A stretch of DNA of 64,000 bases from Gammaproteobacteria bacterium (lineage in GTDB: Bacteria > Pseudomonadota > Gammaproteobacteria > Acidiferrobacterales > SZUA-150), in the NCBI GenBank assembly GCA_029880545.1, contig JAOUOD010000005.1, positions 62,001 through 126,000 on the forward strand, read 5' to 3'. Made by a program: the position numbers and the translations under genes. The notes beneath the pieces are model-generated. The model saw nothing but the letters and a program-made list of their open reading frames with translations, made no database searches and was not told the origin of the DNA. Below, one piece after another: positions 36,358 through 46,249 of the stretch; within the stretch, counting starts at the first letter, position 1; each line of letters starts with the position of its first letter.

Positions 36358-37386
36358 ATGCCAGCAGCAAGTGAAGTACTGTCACAAAATGAAATCGATG
36401 CGCTGTTGCATGGCATCGATGACAAGGATTTGCAGGCGGAAGCCGATGCTATTGTCGAGCAGGGCGGGATCAAGAACTATGATCTTGGTAACCAGGATCG
36501 CATTGTTCGTGGTCGAATGCCAACGCTGGAAATGCTCAATGAGCGGTTCGCCCGGTATTTCCGCATAAGCCTGTTCAATATGTTGCGCCGTACACCGCAA
36601 ATTTCGGTCGGCGAAGTGCAGATGATCAAGTTCTCCGAATATGTGCACAGCCTTTATGTTCCGACAAATCTTAACCTGATCCGCGTCAAGCCGCTTCGCG
36701 GAACCGGGCTGATTATCATTGAGCCTCGCCTGGTGTTCATACTGGTGGACAACTTCTTCGGTGGAGATGGACGGTTTCACGCGAAGATAGAGGGGCGAGA
36801 ATTCACGCCGACTGAAATGCGGGTGATTCGCATGATCCTGAACCAGGCGTTTGCCGATCTGAAGGAAGCCTGGATGCCGGTACTGGAAGTGGATTTCGAA
36901 TACCTGAACTCGGAAGTCAATCCACAATTCGCCAATATCGTCAGTCCGAGTGAAGTGGTGGTCATGGCGAACTTCCATATAGAGCTGGACGGTGGTGGTG
37001 GTGATCTTCATGTGACCATGCCGTATTCGATGCTCGAGCCGATTCGGGAGCTGCTGGTTGCGGGTGTCCAGAGCGACCGGGCCGATGTGGATGACCGCTG
37101 GATAGCGGCGCTGCGCCACGAAATGAAAGCTGCCAAGGTTGAGCTCAGGGGGAACCTGGTGGAAACCGAAATTTCGCTACGCGACCTGCGCGGGATTCAG
37201 CCGGGTGATGTAATTCCTATTGATATCCCGGAGACGGTAACGGCGACCATAGAGGGCGTTCCCGTGTTCCAGTGCAAATACGGTGTCAGTGGCGGTTACG
37301 CGGCACTGAAAATCGTCGAACGTATTGAAAACGACGTGGTCAAGGCAGCTGCCAGCGCCAAGGCAGCAGCGCAGAATAAATCGTAA
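36358..37386 (+). CDS. fliM: Flagellar motor switch protein FliM
   Basis: A 342-residue C-ring protein. The extreme N-terminus VLSQNEIDALLHG is the CheY-P-binding helix (LSQxEIDALL), so a phosphorylated CheY can act on this motor. The middle CheC-like domain and the C-terminal SpoA domain (VPVFQCKYG) are present. Only 9 bases separate it from fliL. Confidence 0.97.
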   Translation: MPAASEVLSQNEIDALLHGIDDKDLQAEADAIVEQGGIKNYDLGNQDRIVRGRMPTLEMLNERFARYFRISLFNMLRRTPQISVGEVQMIKFSEYVHSLYVPTNLNLIRVKPLRGTGLIIIEPRLVFILVDNFFGGDGRFHAKIEGREFTPTEMRVIRMILNQAFADLKEAWMPVLEVDFEYLNSEVNPQFANIVSPSEVVVMANFHIELDGGGGDLHVTMPYSMLEPIRELLVAGVQSDRADVDDRWIAALRHEMKAAKVELRGNLVETEISLRDLRGIQPGDVIPIDIPETVTATIEGVPVFQCKYGVSGGYAALKIVERIENDVVKAAASAKAAAQNKS

Positions 37387-37401
37387 ACGAGGATTACCGA
37401 G

Positions 37402-37800
37402 ATGAGTGATCAAGGCATGGCTCAACACGATGTTGATGCATTGCTGAATGGCGATGTAACAAAAGAAAACAGGAAGAAATCCGGTGAAGTCAAAAAGGCG
37501 GATATGGAAAACCTCGTGGACGAGGCAGGGCAGGCTGAAGATGTGGATATTGAATCCATACTGGACATCCCTGTAACCATTTCGATGGAAATTGGCCATA
37601 CGCTGATATCGATTCGCAACCTGTTGCAACTGAACCAGGGTTCCGTGGTCGAGCTGGATCGACTCGCCGGAGAGCCGATGGATGTCAAGGTTAACGGAAC
37701 ACTGATCGCCCACGGTGAAGTGGTAGTGGTTAATGAAAAATTCGGTATTCGCCTGACTGATGTTGTTACGGCGGCCGAACGCATTCGCAAGTTGCGCTAG
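37402..37800 (+). CDS. fliN: Flagellar motor switch protein FliN
   Basis: A 132-residue C-ring protein. An acidic N-terminus precedes the SpoA domain (about 53-130), with LDIPVTISMEIG, LNQGSVVELDRLAGEPMDV and VVNEKFGIRLTDVV. FliN forms the bottom of the C ring with FliM and docks FliH. Confidence 0.97.
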   Translation: MSDQGMAQHDVDALLNGDVTKENRKKSGEVKKADMENLVDEAGQAEDVDIESILDIPVTISMEIGHTLISIRNLLQLNQGSVVELDRLAGEPMDVKVNGTLIAHGEVVVVNEKFGIRLTDVVTAAERIRKLR

Positions 37801-37808
37801 GCAGTAAC

Positions 37809-38237
37809 ATGATAAAAACAGGAAGCAAGGCTGGCCTGATGGCGATTGCGCCGGTCTCGGTTTTGGCAGAGACGCCACTGAACAAGGCGGACACTATTGA
37901 TACTGCCGGCAGTGTAATCAGTCTTGCGGTCGGCGTCCTGGTGGTTATTGTGGCCATATTCGTATTGGCCTGGCTGAGCCGCCGATTGCTGGGCGTCAGT
38001 TACGGAGGATCCTCCGGCCTGCGTATAGATGGCGGTCTTGCCCTCGGGTCGCGTGAAAAACTGGTCGTAGTTGAGGTTGAAGGCAGAAGGTTGTTGCTCG
38101 GCATGACGCCGGGATCAATCAATCTTGTTGCAGAACTGGAGTCTTCAACGCAGCCCGGTGATCATCCCGGCACCGATGCAGTTGCCGGCCGCACGCGGTT
38201 CAATGATTTGCTGGAAGTGCTGAAATGGAAAAAATAA
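37809..38237 (+). CDS. fliO: Flagellar export component FliO
   Basis: A 142-residue protein with a membrane helix at about 35-58 and a cytosolic domain (LALGSREKLVVVEVEGRRLL, the FliO signature). FliO helps FliP assemble. Its first ~20 residues look like a cleavable or second hydrophobic segment (APVSVLAE). The end overlaps fliP by 13 bases. Confidence 0.9.
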   Translation: MIKTGSKAGLMAIAPVSVLAETPLNKADTIDTAGSVISLAVGVLVVIVAIFVLAWLSRRLLGVSYGGSSGLRIDGGLALGSREKLVVVEVEGRRLLLGMTPGSINLVAELESSTQPGDHPGTDAVAGRTRFNDLLEVLKWKK

Positions 38238-38971
38238 GGCTTGCTGCAGCCTGCATGCTGTTGATACTGCCTGTGTTGCCGGTCGAGGCAAAGGACGGCA
38301 TCGCTGCCCTGACCGTGAAACCGGCAACGGGCGGTGGCCAGGAATACAGCATCAACATCCAGGTGCTGCTGGCAATGACTGCACTGACCTTTGTTCCGGC
38401 TGCCATGATCATGATGACGTCATTCATGCGCATCATTATTGTTCTCGGGATACTGCGTCATGCCCTGGGCACGGCGCAGACACCGACAAACCAGATTCTG
38501 CTTGGACTGGCGTTTTTCATGACCCTGTTTATCATGGCGCCGGTGTTCAGCTCCGTTTATGACAACGCCCTCGAGCCGTACACGGAAAATCGCCTCAGCT
38601 TCAACAAGGCGCTGGAGCAGGCGGAAAAGCCATTGCGCGCCTTCATGTTGTCGCAGACCCGGCACAATGACCTGGCAATGTTCTCCGGTATGGCCGGCCT
38701 TGCCGAAGACGTGGAATTGGACAAGGTGCCATTCAGGGTAATTGTTCCGTCCTTTATTACCAGTGAGCTGAAAACCGCATTCCAGATCGGTTTCATTGTC
38801 TTTATACCGTTTCTCATAATCGATCTTGTTGTAGCGAGCGTGCTGATGTCCATGGGTATGATGATGTTGTCACCAATGATGATATCCCTTCCGTTCAAGA
38901 TCATGTTGTTCGTGATGGTGGATGGCTGGACGCTGGTCATGGGAACCCTGGCCAACAGTTTCAATGCCTGA
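38225..38971 (+). CDS. fliP: Flagellar export gate protein FliP
   Basis: A 248-residue membrane protein of the export gate. It has an N-terminal signal peptide (ending near VEAKD), followed by four hydrophobic segments. Family signatures are SFMRIIIVLGILRHALGTAQTP and FIPFLIIDLVVASVLMSMGM. It forms the FliP5-FliQ4-FliR1 gate. Confidence 0.97.
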   Translation: MEKIRLAAACMLLILPVLPVEAKDGIAALTVKPATGGGQEYSINIQVLLAMTALTFVPAAMIMMTSFMRIIIVLGILRHALGTAQTPTNQILLGLAFFMTLFIMAPVFSSVYDNALEPYTENRLSFNKALEQAEKPLRAFMLSQTRHNDLAMFSGMAGLAEDVELDKVPFRVIVPSFITSELKTAFQIGFIVFIPFLIIDLVVASVLMSMGMMMLSPMMISLPFKIMLFVMVDGWTLVMGTLANSFNA

Positions 38972-38982
38972 ACGGGGGATAC

Positions 38983-39252
38983 ATGACAATACAGACAGTC
39001 ATAATGATCGGACAACATGCCATTGAGATAATGGTTCTGTTGCTGAGTGTATTGTTGTTGCCGGCACTGGCCGTAGGTCTCCTGGTCAGCCTGTTCCAGG
39101 CAGCGACACAAATAAATGAAATGACCTTGAGTTTTATTCCCAAGTTGCTTGTGACCTTTGGTGTAATGGTGGTGGCGGGGCCCTGGATGTTGCGCCTGCT
39201 GGTGGATTACTTCACGCGCTTGCTCGGAAACATACCCGGGTTGATAGGCTGA
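38983..39252 (+). CDS. fliQ: Flagellar export gate protein FliQ
   Basis: An 89-residue protein with two membrane helices joined by a loop (QAATQINEMTLSFIPKL), the FliQ signature and family length. It ends one base before the fliR start. Confidence 0.97.
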   Translation: MTIQTVIMIGQHAIEIMVLLLSVLLLPALAVGLLVSLFQAATQINEMTLSFIPKLLVTFGVMVVAGPWMLRLLVDYFTRLLGNIPGLIG

Positions 39253-39253
39253 T

Positions 39254-40033
39254 ATGGTTGTAACAGATGCCACGATTCACGAAATGATCAATGGATTCAT
39301 GTTTCCATTGATGCGAATCTCGTCAGCGTTGATGGTATTGCCGCTATATGGCAACCGTATGCTGCCGGCACGAATTCGTATTGCCCTTGTGCTTGTGCTG
39401 GTCGCGGTCATTGCGCCGATGATCGAGGTTCCTGCGCATGGAGAGATCGGCAGCTGGCTTGGGGCAGGAATCATAGTCCAGGAAATTCTGGTCGGCCTGT
39501 TGATCGGTCTTGGTATTAATGTTGTGTTCTCGGCGATTATTCACGGTGCCCAGATTATTGCCATGCAGATGGGCCTGGGCTTTGCTTCAATGATTGACCC
39601 GGCCAATGGCATTAATGTGCCTGTACTCAGTCAATTCTATATCGTTCTGGCAACGCTGTTGTTCATGTCTACCAACGCGCACCTGGGCGTGTTGTCTGCG
39701 ATTCTGGAAAGCTACAGGATTGTTCCAATCGGGAGTCTTGCGCTGGCCAATATCGGCATAACTGACATCGTCTATATTGGAAAAGTCATGCTAGAAATGG
39801 CAGTGCTTCTGGCATTGCCTATTGTTACCGCGTTGCTGATCATCAACCTGGCTTTTGGTGTGATGGCGCGTGCGGCACCGCAACTGAATATTTTTGCGGT
39901 CGGTTTTCCGTTGACCATGCTCGGCGGGTTCGTGCTCATGCTCATAACCCTGGAAGGCATGGTTTCCAGGATGACTTTGCTTGTTGTTGACGGCTGGCAA
40001 CCACTGGTGGCCAGGCTGCTGGGAGCGGGTTAA
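39254..40033 (+). CDS. fliR: Flagellar export gate protein FliR
   Basis: A 259-residue polytopic protein with about six hydrophobic segments. Family segments include GLLIGLGINVVFSAIIHGAQ, MQMGLGFASMIDPANG, and VMARAAPQLNIFAVGFPL. One copy sits in each export gate, next to FlhB. It overlaps flhB by one base (TAATG). Confidence 0.97.
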   Translation: MVVTDATIHEMINGFMFPLMRISSALMVLPLYGNRMLPARIRIALVLVLVAVIAPMIEVPAHGEIGSWLGAGIIVQEILVGLLIGLGINVVFSAIIHGAQIIAMQMGLGFASMIDPANGINVPVLSQFYIVLATLLFMSTNAHLGVLSAILESYRIVPIGSLALANIGITDIVYIGKVMLEMAVLLALPIVTALLIINLAFGVMARAAPQLNIFAVGFPLTMLGGFVLMLITLEGMVSRMTLLVVDGWQPLVARLLGAG

Positions 40034-41160
40034 TGGCAGATACACCGGCACAGGAACGCACCGAACAGCCTACCCCCAAGCGTCTTGAGGACGCGCGCAA
40101 AAAGGGCCAGGTAGCACGTTCGCGGGAACTGACCATGACCATCGTATTACTGATGGCATCATCAATCTTTGTTGCCGGTGGACAATACTGGCGCGTCTCT
40201 TTTGAAAAGCTGTTCCAGTCTACGTTATCGCTTGACCGGAATGCCTTGCTTGCGGAAGACGCCATGACCAGCGCGTTGCTCGAAGGAGCCTGGCATGCCC
40301 TGGCCGTGGCTGCACCCCTGTTGCTGGCCCTGGTTGCTGCTGCAATCGGCTCTACCATGCTGGTAAGCGGCTGGTCATTTTCCATGCAAGCGCTGGCGCT
40401 CAAGTGGGAGCGCCTCAACCCGATCAAGGGGCTTGGCCGCGTATTCTCGGTAAAGGGCCTGGTTGAGTTGGTCAAGGCGGTATTGAAGTTCTTTGTGGTT
40501 CTGGCCGGGTCGGTACTGGCGATCTGGTTGTCTGCTGATCACTTGGCCGGCCTGACAAACATGCCGTTCGAACCGGCTCTTGCTTCATCGTTCACTATTG
40601 TCGGTGCTTCGTTCGTTTTGCTGAGTGCGTCCTTGCTTGTTATTGCTGCGGTAGACGTACCGTTCCAGTTGTGGAACCACCACAAGGAACTGCGTATGAC
40701 CCGCCAGGAAATCAAGGACGAGATGAAGGAGACAGACGGAAATCCGGAAGTGAAAGGAAAGATTCGACGCCTGCAACAGGAAGTTGCCCAGCGCCGCATG
40801 ATGGCGGAAGTACCCAAGGCAGATGTCATTATTACCAACCCGACGCATTACGCGGTTGCCCTCAAGTACAGCGAAACCGAAATGGGTGCCCCTGTTCTTG
40901 TAGCCAAGGGCGTCGATGCCGTGGCTGAAAGTATTCGACGTGTTGCCACCGAGCACGGTGTTGTCATGGTGTCGGCACCGCCACTGGCACGATCCATTTA
41001 CTTCCATACCGAGCTTAACCAGATGATACCGGAAGGGTTGTATCTCGCGGTGGCCAGGGTTCTGGCCTATGTACACCAGGTACGCAACAAGGTTGCATCT
41101 CCGAAAAAGGCGGCAAACCTTATCAAGGATCTTCCGATTCCCGAGGAGCTCAGAAAATAA
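40033..41160 (+). CDS. flhB: Flagellar export switch protein FlhB
   Basis: A 375-residue export protein with four membrane helices and a cytosolic domain that cleaves itself at NPTH (residues 269-272), the substrate-specificity switch triggered by FliK. The N-terminal ERTEQPTPKRLEDARKKGQV is classical. It overlaps flhA by one base. Confidence 0.98.
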   Translation: MADTPAQERTEQPTPKRLEDARKKGQVARSRELTMTIVLLMASSIFVAGGQYWRVSFEKLFQSTLSLDRNALLAEDAMTSALLEGAWHALAVAAPLLLALVAAAIGSTMLVSGWSFSMQALALKWERLNPIKGLGRVFSVKGLVELVKAVLKFFVVLAGSVLAIWLSADHLAGLTNMPFEPALASSFTIVGASFVLLSASLLVIAAVDVPFQLWNHHKELRMTRQEIKDEMKETDGNPEVKGKIRRLQQEVAQRRMMAEVPKADVIITNPTHYAVALKYSETEMGAPVLVAKGVDAVAESIRRVATEHGVVMVSAPPLARSIYFHTELNQMIPEGLYLAVARVLAYVHQVRNKVASPKKAANLIKDLPIPEELRK

Positions 41161-43238
41161 TGGCCATGCAAGGAGTCGCAGGAAGAGTGTTATCCGGCAG
41201 TCATTTGGGCACGCCGATCATGCTGGTAACGCTGCTGGCCATGATGGTTCTGCCGTTGCCGGCAATCATGCTCGATGTGTTCTTTACCTTTAATATTGCG
41301 CTGGCCATTGTTGTTGTGCTGGCGGCGGTGTACAGCGAGCGCCCGCTGGATTTTGCTGCGTTTCCGACCGTGTTGTTGCTGGCAACATTGTTGCGTCTTG
41401 CTCTTAATATTGCGTCAACCCGGGTCGTGTTGCTGGAAGGGCATACCGGTACTGACGCGGCCGGCAAGGTGATCCAGGCATTTGGCGAATTCGTCGTTGG
41501 CGGCAATTATGCCGTTGGCCTTGTTGTATTCGGCGTGCTGGTGATTATTAACTTTGTGGTGGTCACCAAGGGTGCGGGCCGCGTGTCTGAGGTGTCGGCA
41601 CGGTTTACCCTTGATGCCATGCCCGGCAAACAAATGGCGATTGATGCGGATCTTAATGCCGGGCTCATTAATCCAGACGAAGCCAGGGCGCGTCGCCTGG
41701 AGATATCCCAGGAAGCGGATTTCTACGGCTCCATGGATGGCGCATCAAAGTTTGTTCGTGGTGATGCTGTTGCCGGGATCCTGATCCTGTTTATTAATGT
41801 CATTGGCGGCCTGGCCATCGGCATGGCACAGCATGACTTGTCATTGTCGGAAGCGGTACAGTATTACACCTTGTTGACCATAGGTGATGGCCTGGTGGCG
41901 CAAGTACCCTCACTGGTACTGTCTACAGCCTCGGCAATCATGGTGACGCGTGTTTCGCAAAGCCAGGACATGGGCCAGCAGATTCTCAGTCAATTGTTTG
42001 CCGATCCACGTGCCCTGGCCGTCACGTCGGCAGTCATGGGCGGCATCGGCCTGATTCCGGGAATGCCCAACCTGGCTTTCCTTTTGCTGGCCACGGCAGC
42101 GGGTATCGGTGCCTGGTACATACATCAGCGCAGACAGGTGAAAGAGGAACCGGTTGTCGCAGACACAACCCAGGCGCCGCCGGTAGAACAGCGCGATCTC
42201 AACTGGGACGATGTCGAAACCGTGGATGTAATCGGTTTCGAAGTGGGTTACCGCATTATTCCGCTGGTGGACAAGAACCAGGGTGGGCAGCTGATGGCGC
42301 GTATCAAGGGTGTGCGCAAAAAGTTGTCACAGGAGCTGGGCTTCCTGGTGCCATCGGTGCATATCAAGGACAACCTCACCTTGCAGCCCAGCAGTTACCG
42401 AATCTCGATAATGGGCGCCATGGTGGCGGAAGCCGAACTGTATCCGGATCGTGACCTGGCCATCAATCCGGGCCAGGTATACGGACAGCTTGAAGGCATA
42501 CCCGGCAAGGACCCCGCTTTTGGACTTGATGCTGTCTGGATTGATCCGGCTCAACGTGAACATGCGCAGACATTGGGATATACGGTTGTTGATTCCAGCA
42601 CTGTCGCGGCAACCCATCTGAGCCAGTTAATCCAGCAGCACATATACGAAATCCTGTCTTATGAAGATGTTCAGCAGTTGCTGGACAAGCTCAAGGTATC
42701 GGCGCCAAAACTGGTTGAGGATCTTGTCAGCGATCGCCTGCCGTTGGGATTAATCCACAAGGTTCTTCAGGCATTGCTGCGCGAACGTATTCCCGTGCGC
42801 GATATGCGCACCATTACCGAAACTTTGGCAGAGCACAGCCTGCGTACCCAGGATGCCGAAATTCTGACGGCCGCCGTACGTGTGGCGCTTGGCCGGACCA
42901 TAGTCCAGCAAATTGCCGGGCACAGGGATGATTTGCCGGTAATTACCCTTGATCCAATGCTGGAACAGTTATTGCAACAGGGTATGCAAGGCCAAAACGG
43001 TGACGGATTTGCGATGGAGCCCGGCCTGGCGGACCAACTGCTCAAGTCCATAGTTGATCAGGCCAACAGGCAGGAATCCCTGGGTCAGCCGGCAGTTTTA
43101 CTGGTGTCGCCACAGCTACGTATGCCACTGGCGAGATTTATTCGTCACGCCTTGCCGGATGCATGGGTGCTTGCCTACAACGAGGTACCGGAGTCACGAG
43201 GTATCCAGGTTGTCGCCAGTGTTGGCGGGCAGGCTTGA
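41160..43238 (+). CDS. flhA: Flagellar export protein FlhA
   Basis: A 692-residue ring protein of the export apparatus. Eight hydrophobic segments lie in residues 1-330. The conserved FHIPEP-region equivalent (GRVSEVSARFTLDAMPGKQM) is present. A large cytosolic domain (about 345-692) follows and docks chaperone-substrate complexes. Length matches the family. Confidence 0.97.
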   Translation: MAMQGVAGRVLSGSHLGTPIMLVTLLAMMVLPLPAIMLDVFFTFNIALAIVVVLAAVYSERPLDFAAFPTVLLLATLLRLALNIASTRVVLLEGHTGTDAAGKVIQAFGEFVVGGNYAVGLVVFGVLVIINFVVVTKGAGRVSEVSARFTLDAMPGKQMAIDADLNAGLINPDEARARRLEISQEADFYGSMDGASKFVRGDAVAGILILFINVIGGLAIGMAQHDLSLSEAVQYYTLLTIGDGLVAQVPSLVLSTASAIMVTRVSQSQDMGQQILSQLFADPRALAVTSAVMGGIGLIPGMPNLAFLLLATAAGIGAWYIHQRRQVKEEPVVADTTQAPPVEQRDLNWDDVETVDVIGFEVGYRIIPLVDKNQGGQLMARIKGVRKKLSQELGFLVPSVHIKDNLTLQPSSYRISIMGAMVAEAELYPDRDLAINPGQVYGQLEGIPGKDPAFGLDAVWIDPAQREHAQTLGYTVVDSSTVAATHLSQLIQQHIYEILSYEDVQQLLDKLKVSAPKLVEDLVSDRLPLGLIHKVLQALLRERIPVRDMRTITETLAEHSLRTQDAEILTAAVRVALGRTIVQQIAGHRDDLPVITLDPMLEQLLQQGMQGQNGDGFAMEPGLADQLLKSIVDQANRQESLGQPAVLLVSPQLRMPLARFIRHALPDAWVLAYNEVPESRGIQVVASVGGQA

Positions 43239-43308
43239 GTATAACGGCGTTATGAATATCCAGTGTGTGAACCAATGCCTTTGAAGGCGCTGGAATCGAG
43301 GAACAGGC

Positions 43309-44574
43309 ATGAGAATCAAACGTTACTTTGCGAGTACCATTCGCGAAGCCATTCAGAAAGTCCGGGCTGACCAGGGCCCTGATGCCGTTATCCTGTCCAA
43401 TCGCAATGTAAAAGGCGGTGTTGAAATTGTGGCCGCCATCGACTTCGATGAGGTGTTGCTGGCAGACCCGGCCATGACTGCCGGAAGTAACCGCCAGGAA
43501 CCTGGTCGTCAGCCGGTGAAACAGGTACCGGCAGCGGTGGCTGCACCGGCAAGACCTGTAAGCCAGCAGGAGTCCGCAAGCCCTTATCGCCGTCCGCGTA
43601 TTTCACAACCGGAAACCGCACCTGCAAGCCCTGCTTCGGGCAAGAGCAAAACGCAAAAGCGTGAACATTCGCTGCCGGCACTGGAGAGTATGCAGGAAGA
43701 AATCCGTTCGCTTCGGGGCACGCTGGAATCACAAATGACCAGCCTGATCTGGAAAGACCAGGCGCGCCGTAACCCCGGGCAATCTGAATTACTGAGTCGC
43801 CTGTTAAAACTGGAGTTGAGTCCACGGCTGTGCCGCAAGGTAATCGACATCCTGCTGGAAAGATCAGGTATGGAAATGACCTGGCAGAATGCGTTGGCCG
43901 TGCTTGCGCACCTTGTTCGCGTTACTGACGATGACATTCTCACGCAGGGAGGCGTTGTCGCGCTAGTCGGCCCGACAGGAGTAGGCAAGACCACTACCAT
44001 CGCCAAGCTGGCCGCCCGGTTCAGTGTGCGACACGGTTCCAGCCAGGTAGCACTGGTGACCATGGACAATTATCGGATCGGCGCCCAGGAGCAACTGCGA
44101 TCCTATGCGAGAATGATGGACATTCCGTTTTATGTCGCCACCAGTGCGCATGAATTGCAGCAAGTGCTCAGGGAGCTTTCCCGAAAGAAGCTGGTGCTGA
44201 TTGATACCGCGGGCATGAGCCAGCGTGATGTCAGGTTGGGCAAACAGCTGTCCATCATCAGCGAAGGTGCTGCGCGGGTCAAAACCTACCTGGTGCTGTC
44301 AGCGGCAACGCGCAAGCGCAGCATGATTGAATCCATCAAGGCGTTTGGCAAGACCCGGCTGACCGGCGCCATCCTCACCAAGATTGATGAGGTGGATCGC
44401 CTCGGTATTTCTCTCAGTGTGTTGATAGACCAGGTTCTGCCGCTTGCCTATGTCAGTGATGGACAACGTGTACCTGAAGACCTGGCTTCAGCCAAGGCGC
44501 ACATGGTGATATCACGTGCTGTCACGCTGGCGAACCAGTCTGATTCCCAGCAATCCGGTATGGCGGTGGCATGA
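43309..44574 (+). CDS. flhF: SRP-type GTPase FlhF (polar flagellum placement)
   Basis: A 421-residue signal-recognition-particle GTPase that sets the pole where the flagellum forms. It starts MRIKRYFASTIREAI, followed by a Pro/Ala-rich basic linker (about 55-120) and the NG domain. P-loop GPTGVGKTT lies at 221-229, with TMDNYRIGAQEQL and LIDTAGMSQRD following. Its presence, next to fleN, is the main evidence for polar rather than peritrichous flagella. Confidence 0.96.
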   Translation: MRIKRYFASTIREAIQKVRADQGPDAVILSNRNVKGGVEIVAAIDFDEVLLADPAMTAGSNRQEPGRQPVKQVPAAVAAPARPVSQQESASPYRRPRISQPETAPASPASGKSKTQKREHSLPALESMQEEIRSLRGTLESQMTSLIWKDQARRNPGQSELLSRLLKLELSPRLCRKVIDILLERSGMEMTWQNALAVLAHLVRVTDDDILTQGGVVALVGPTGVGKTTTIAKLAARFSVRHGSSQVALVTMDNYRIGAQEQLRSYARMMDIPFYVATSAHELQQVLRELSRKKLVLIDTAGMSQRDVRLGKQLSIISEGAARVKTYLVLSAATRKRSMIESIKAFGKTRLTGAILTKIDEVDRLGISLSVLIDQVLPLAYVSDGQRVPEDLASAKAHMVISRAVTLANQSDSQQSGMAVA

Positions 44575-45476
44575 GGATGACAAGAGCTGCAAGACTGACG
44601 GCTTCCCAGCCGGACCAGGCGCAGAGCCTGAGAAACCTGTCCGCCAACGATCCGGTCAAGGTCATCGCGGTTGCCAGTGGCAAGGGCGGCGTTGGCAAAA
44701 CCAATGTTTCCATCAATCTGGCATTGGCCCTGGCCGAGGCGGGGAAAAGGGTAATGATCCTGGACGCGGACATGGGGTTGGCCAATGTTGATGTGTTGTT
44801 GGGTATAAGCCCGATGTATAACCTGTCCCATGTACTGAATGGTGATTGTTCGCTCGATGACGTCATTGTTACCGGTCCGCGAGGAGTGCAGATTATTCCC
44901 GCGGCATCGGGTGTACGTCGCATGGCCGGCCTGGGTGCACAGGAAGTTGCAGGACTGGTAACCGGTTTCAATGAAATCGGCCACGGTGTTGACGTGTTGA
45001 TTGTTGATATGCCTGCCGGCATTGCCGAGACCGTTACTACCTTGAGCCGCGCCTGCAACGAGGTGCTGGTGGTGGTGTGTGACGAACCGGCATCCATTAC
45101 CGATGCCTATGCATTGATTAAGGTATTGAACAGGGATTTCGGTATTCGCCGGTTTCGTGTTCTTGCCAATATGGCTCACTCGCAACGCGAGGGGGCCGAG
45201 TTGTTTGCCAAGTTATCCCTGGTTGCAAATCGATTCCTTGATGTTTCTCTGGAATATGTCGGGTCCATTCCCAATGATGAATACGTCAGAAAGAGTGTTC
45301 AAAAACAGAAGGCTGTGATGGAAGCATATCCTGGCAGCCGGTCGTCACGTGCATTCAAGAAGCTGGGTGAAAGTGTCGATAAATGGCCGGTAGCAGAGTA
45401 TCCGCAGGGTCATTTGCAATTCTTCTTTGAAAGGCTGATTGCAGGTCGTAGTGACCGGACGGAGGCAATAGCATGA
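44571..45476 (+). CDS. fleN: Flagellar number regulator FleN (FlhG), MinD-like ATPase
   Basis: A 301-residue MinD/ParA-type ATPase that restricts flagellar number and antagonises FleQ in Pseudomonas. The N-terminal activation-helix region (AARLTASQPDQAQSLRNL) precedes the P-loop SGKGGVGKTNVSINLALAL (37 onward) and the LDADMGLANVDVLLG strand. It overlaps flhF by 4 bases and fliA by 4 bases. Confidence 0.96.
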   Translation: MRMTRAARLTASQPDQAQSLRNLSANDPVKVIAVASGKGGVGKTNVSINLALALAEAGKRVMILDADMGLANVDVLLGISPMYNLSHVLNGDCSLDDVIVTGPRGVQIIPAASGVRRMAGLGAQEVAGLVTGFNEIGHGVDVLIVDMPAGIAETVTTLSRACNEVLVVVCDEPASITDAYALIKVLNRDFGIRRFRVLANMAHSQREGAELFAKLSLVANRFLDVSLEYVGSIPNDEYVRKSVQKQKAVMEAYPGSRSSRAFKKLGESVDKWPVAEYPQGHLQFFFERLIAGRSDRTEAIA

Positions 45477-46195
45477 GCCAGCTCGAAGCCTATGCAGCGA
45501 CTGAGACGCGTAGTCAGAATGAGTTGATAGAAAAGTATGTACCGTTGGTGAAACGAATCGCGTATCACCTGGCCGGACGATTGCCGGCCAGTGTGCAGCC
45601 GGATGACCTGGTCCAGGCCGGACTGATAGGGCTGCTGGAAGCCTCGCGCAATTATGATCCTTCGCATGGCGCGAATTTTGAAACCTATGCGGGTATTCGT
45701 GCACGTGGTGCCATGATAGACGAGATTCGTCGCAGTGACTGGGCGCCACGAAGCGTGCATCGAAAGGTGCGCAGCGTGTCCGACGCCATGCAGCGCGTGG
45801 AAAGCCGTACGTTCAGGGATGCGCGTGATGCGGAGGTGGCAGAAGAGATGGGCGTCAGTCTTGACGAGTATTTCGAGATTGTCCGGGATATCAATGGCCA
45901 CAAAGTTGTCGGTTTCGAGGATATCGGTATTGATAACGAGATACTGGATCACGGCATGTATGACAGTGCTGATGATCCGCAACAGCATCTGAATTCCCGG
46001 GATGTTCAGAATGCCGTTACCGAAGCCATCGCCGGTTTGCCGGAACGTGATCGACTGGTGATGTCCCTGTATTACGATGAAGAGCTGAATCTTCGTGAGA
46101 TCGGTGAAGTTCTTGGCGTCGGTGAATCGAGAGTGTGTCAGATACATGGTCAGGCAATAGCCAGGTTGCGCAGCAGGCTGACCAGGGATGAATAA
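45473..46195 (+). CDS. fliA: Flagellar sigma factor FliA (sigma-28)
   Basis: A 240-residue sigma factor for late flagellar genes. Regions 2, 3 and 4 are present: YVPLVKRIAYHLAGRLP, LIGLLEASRNYD, GAMIDEIRR(S)DWAPRSV, and the C-terminal helix-turn-helix LREIGEVLGVGESRVCQIH. Its target TAAA-N15-CCCGATAA is seen before fliC. No FlgM anti-sigma gene lies in the window. Confidence 0.97.
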   Translation: MSQLEAYAATETRSQNELIEKYVPLVKRIAYHLAGRLPASVQPDDLVQAGLIGLLEASRNYDPSHGANFETYAGIRARGAMIDEIRRSDWAPRSVHRKVRSVSDAMQRVESRTFRDARDAEVAEEMGVSLDEYFEIVRDINGHKVVGFEDIGIDNEILDHGMYDSADDPQQHLNSRDVQNAVTEAIAGLPERDRLVMSLYYDEELNLREIGEVLGVGESRVCQIHGQAIARLRSRLTRDE

Positions 46196-46249
46196 ACAAT
46201 CGGTGAAGCATGATGTCATTGTATTTATGGAATGTGTCTGGAGATAGTC

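Noticed and set aside
36382-37119. 245-codon minus-strand frame opposite fliM
   Set aside because: It is antisense to a complete FliM with strong family signatures and has no protein motifs.
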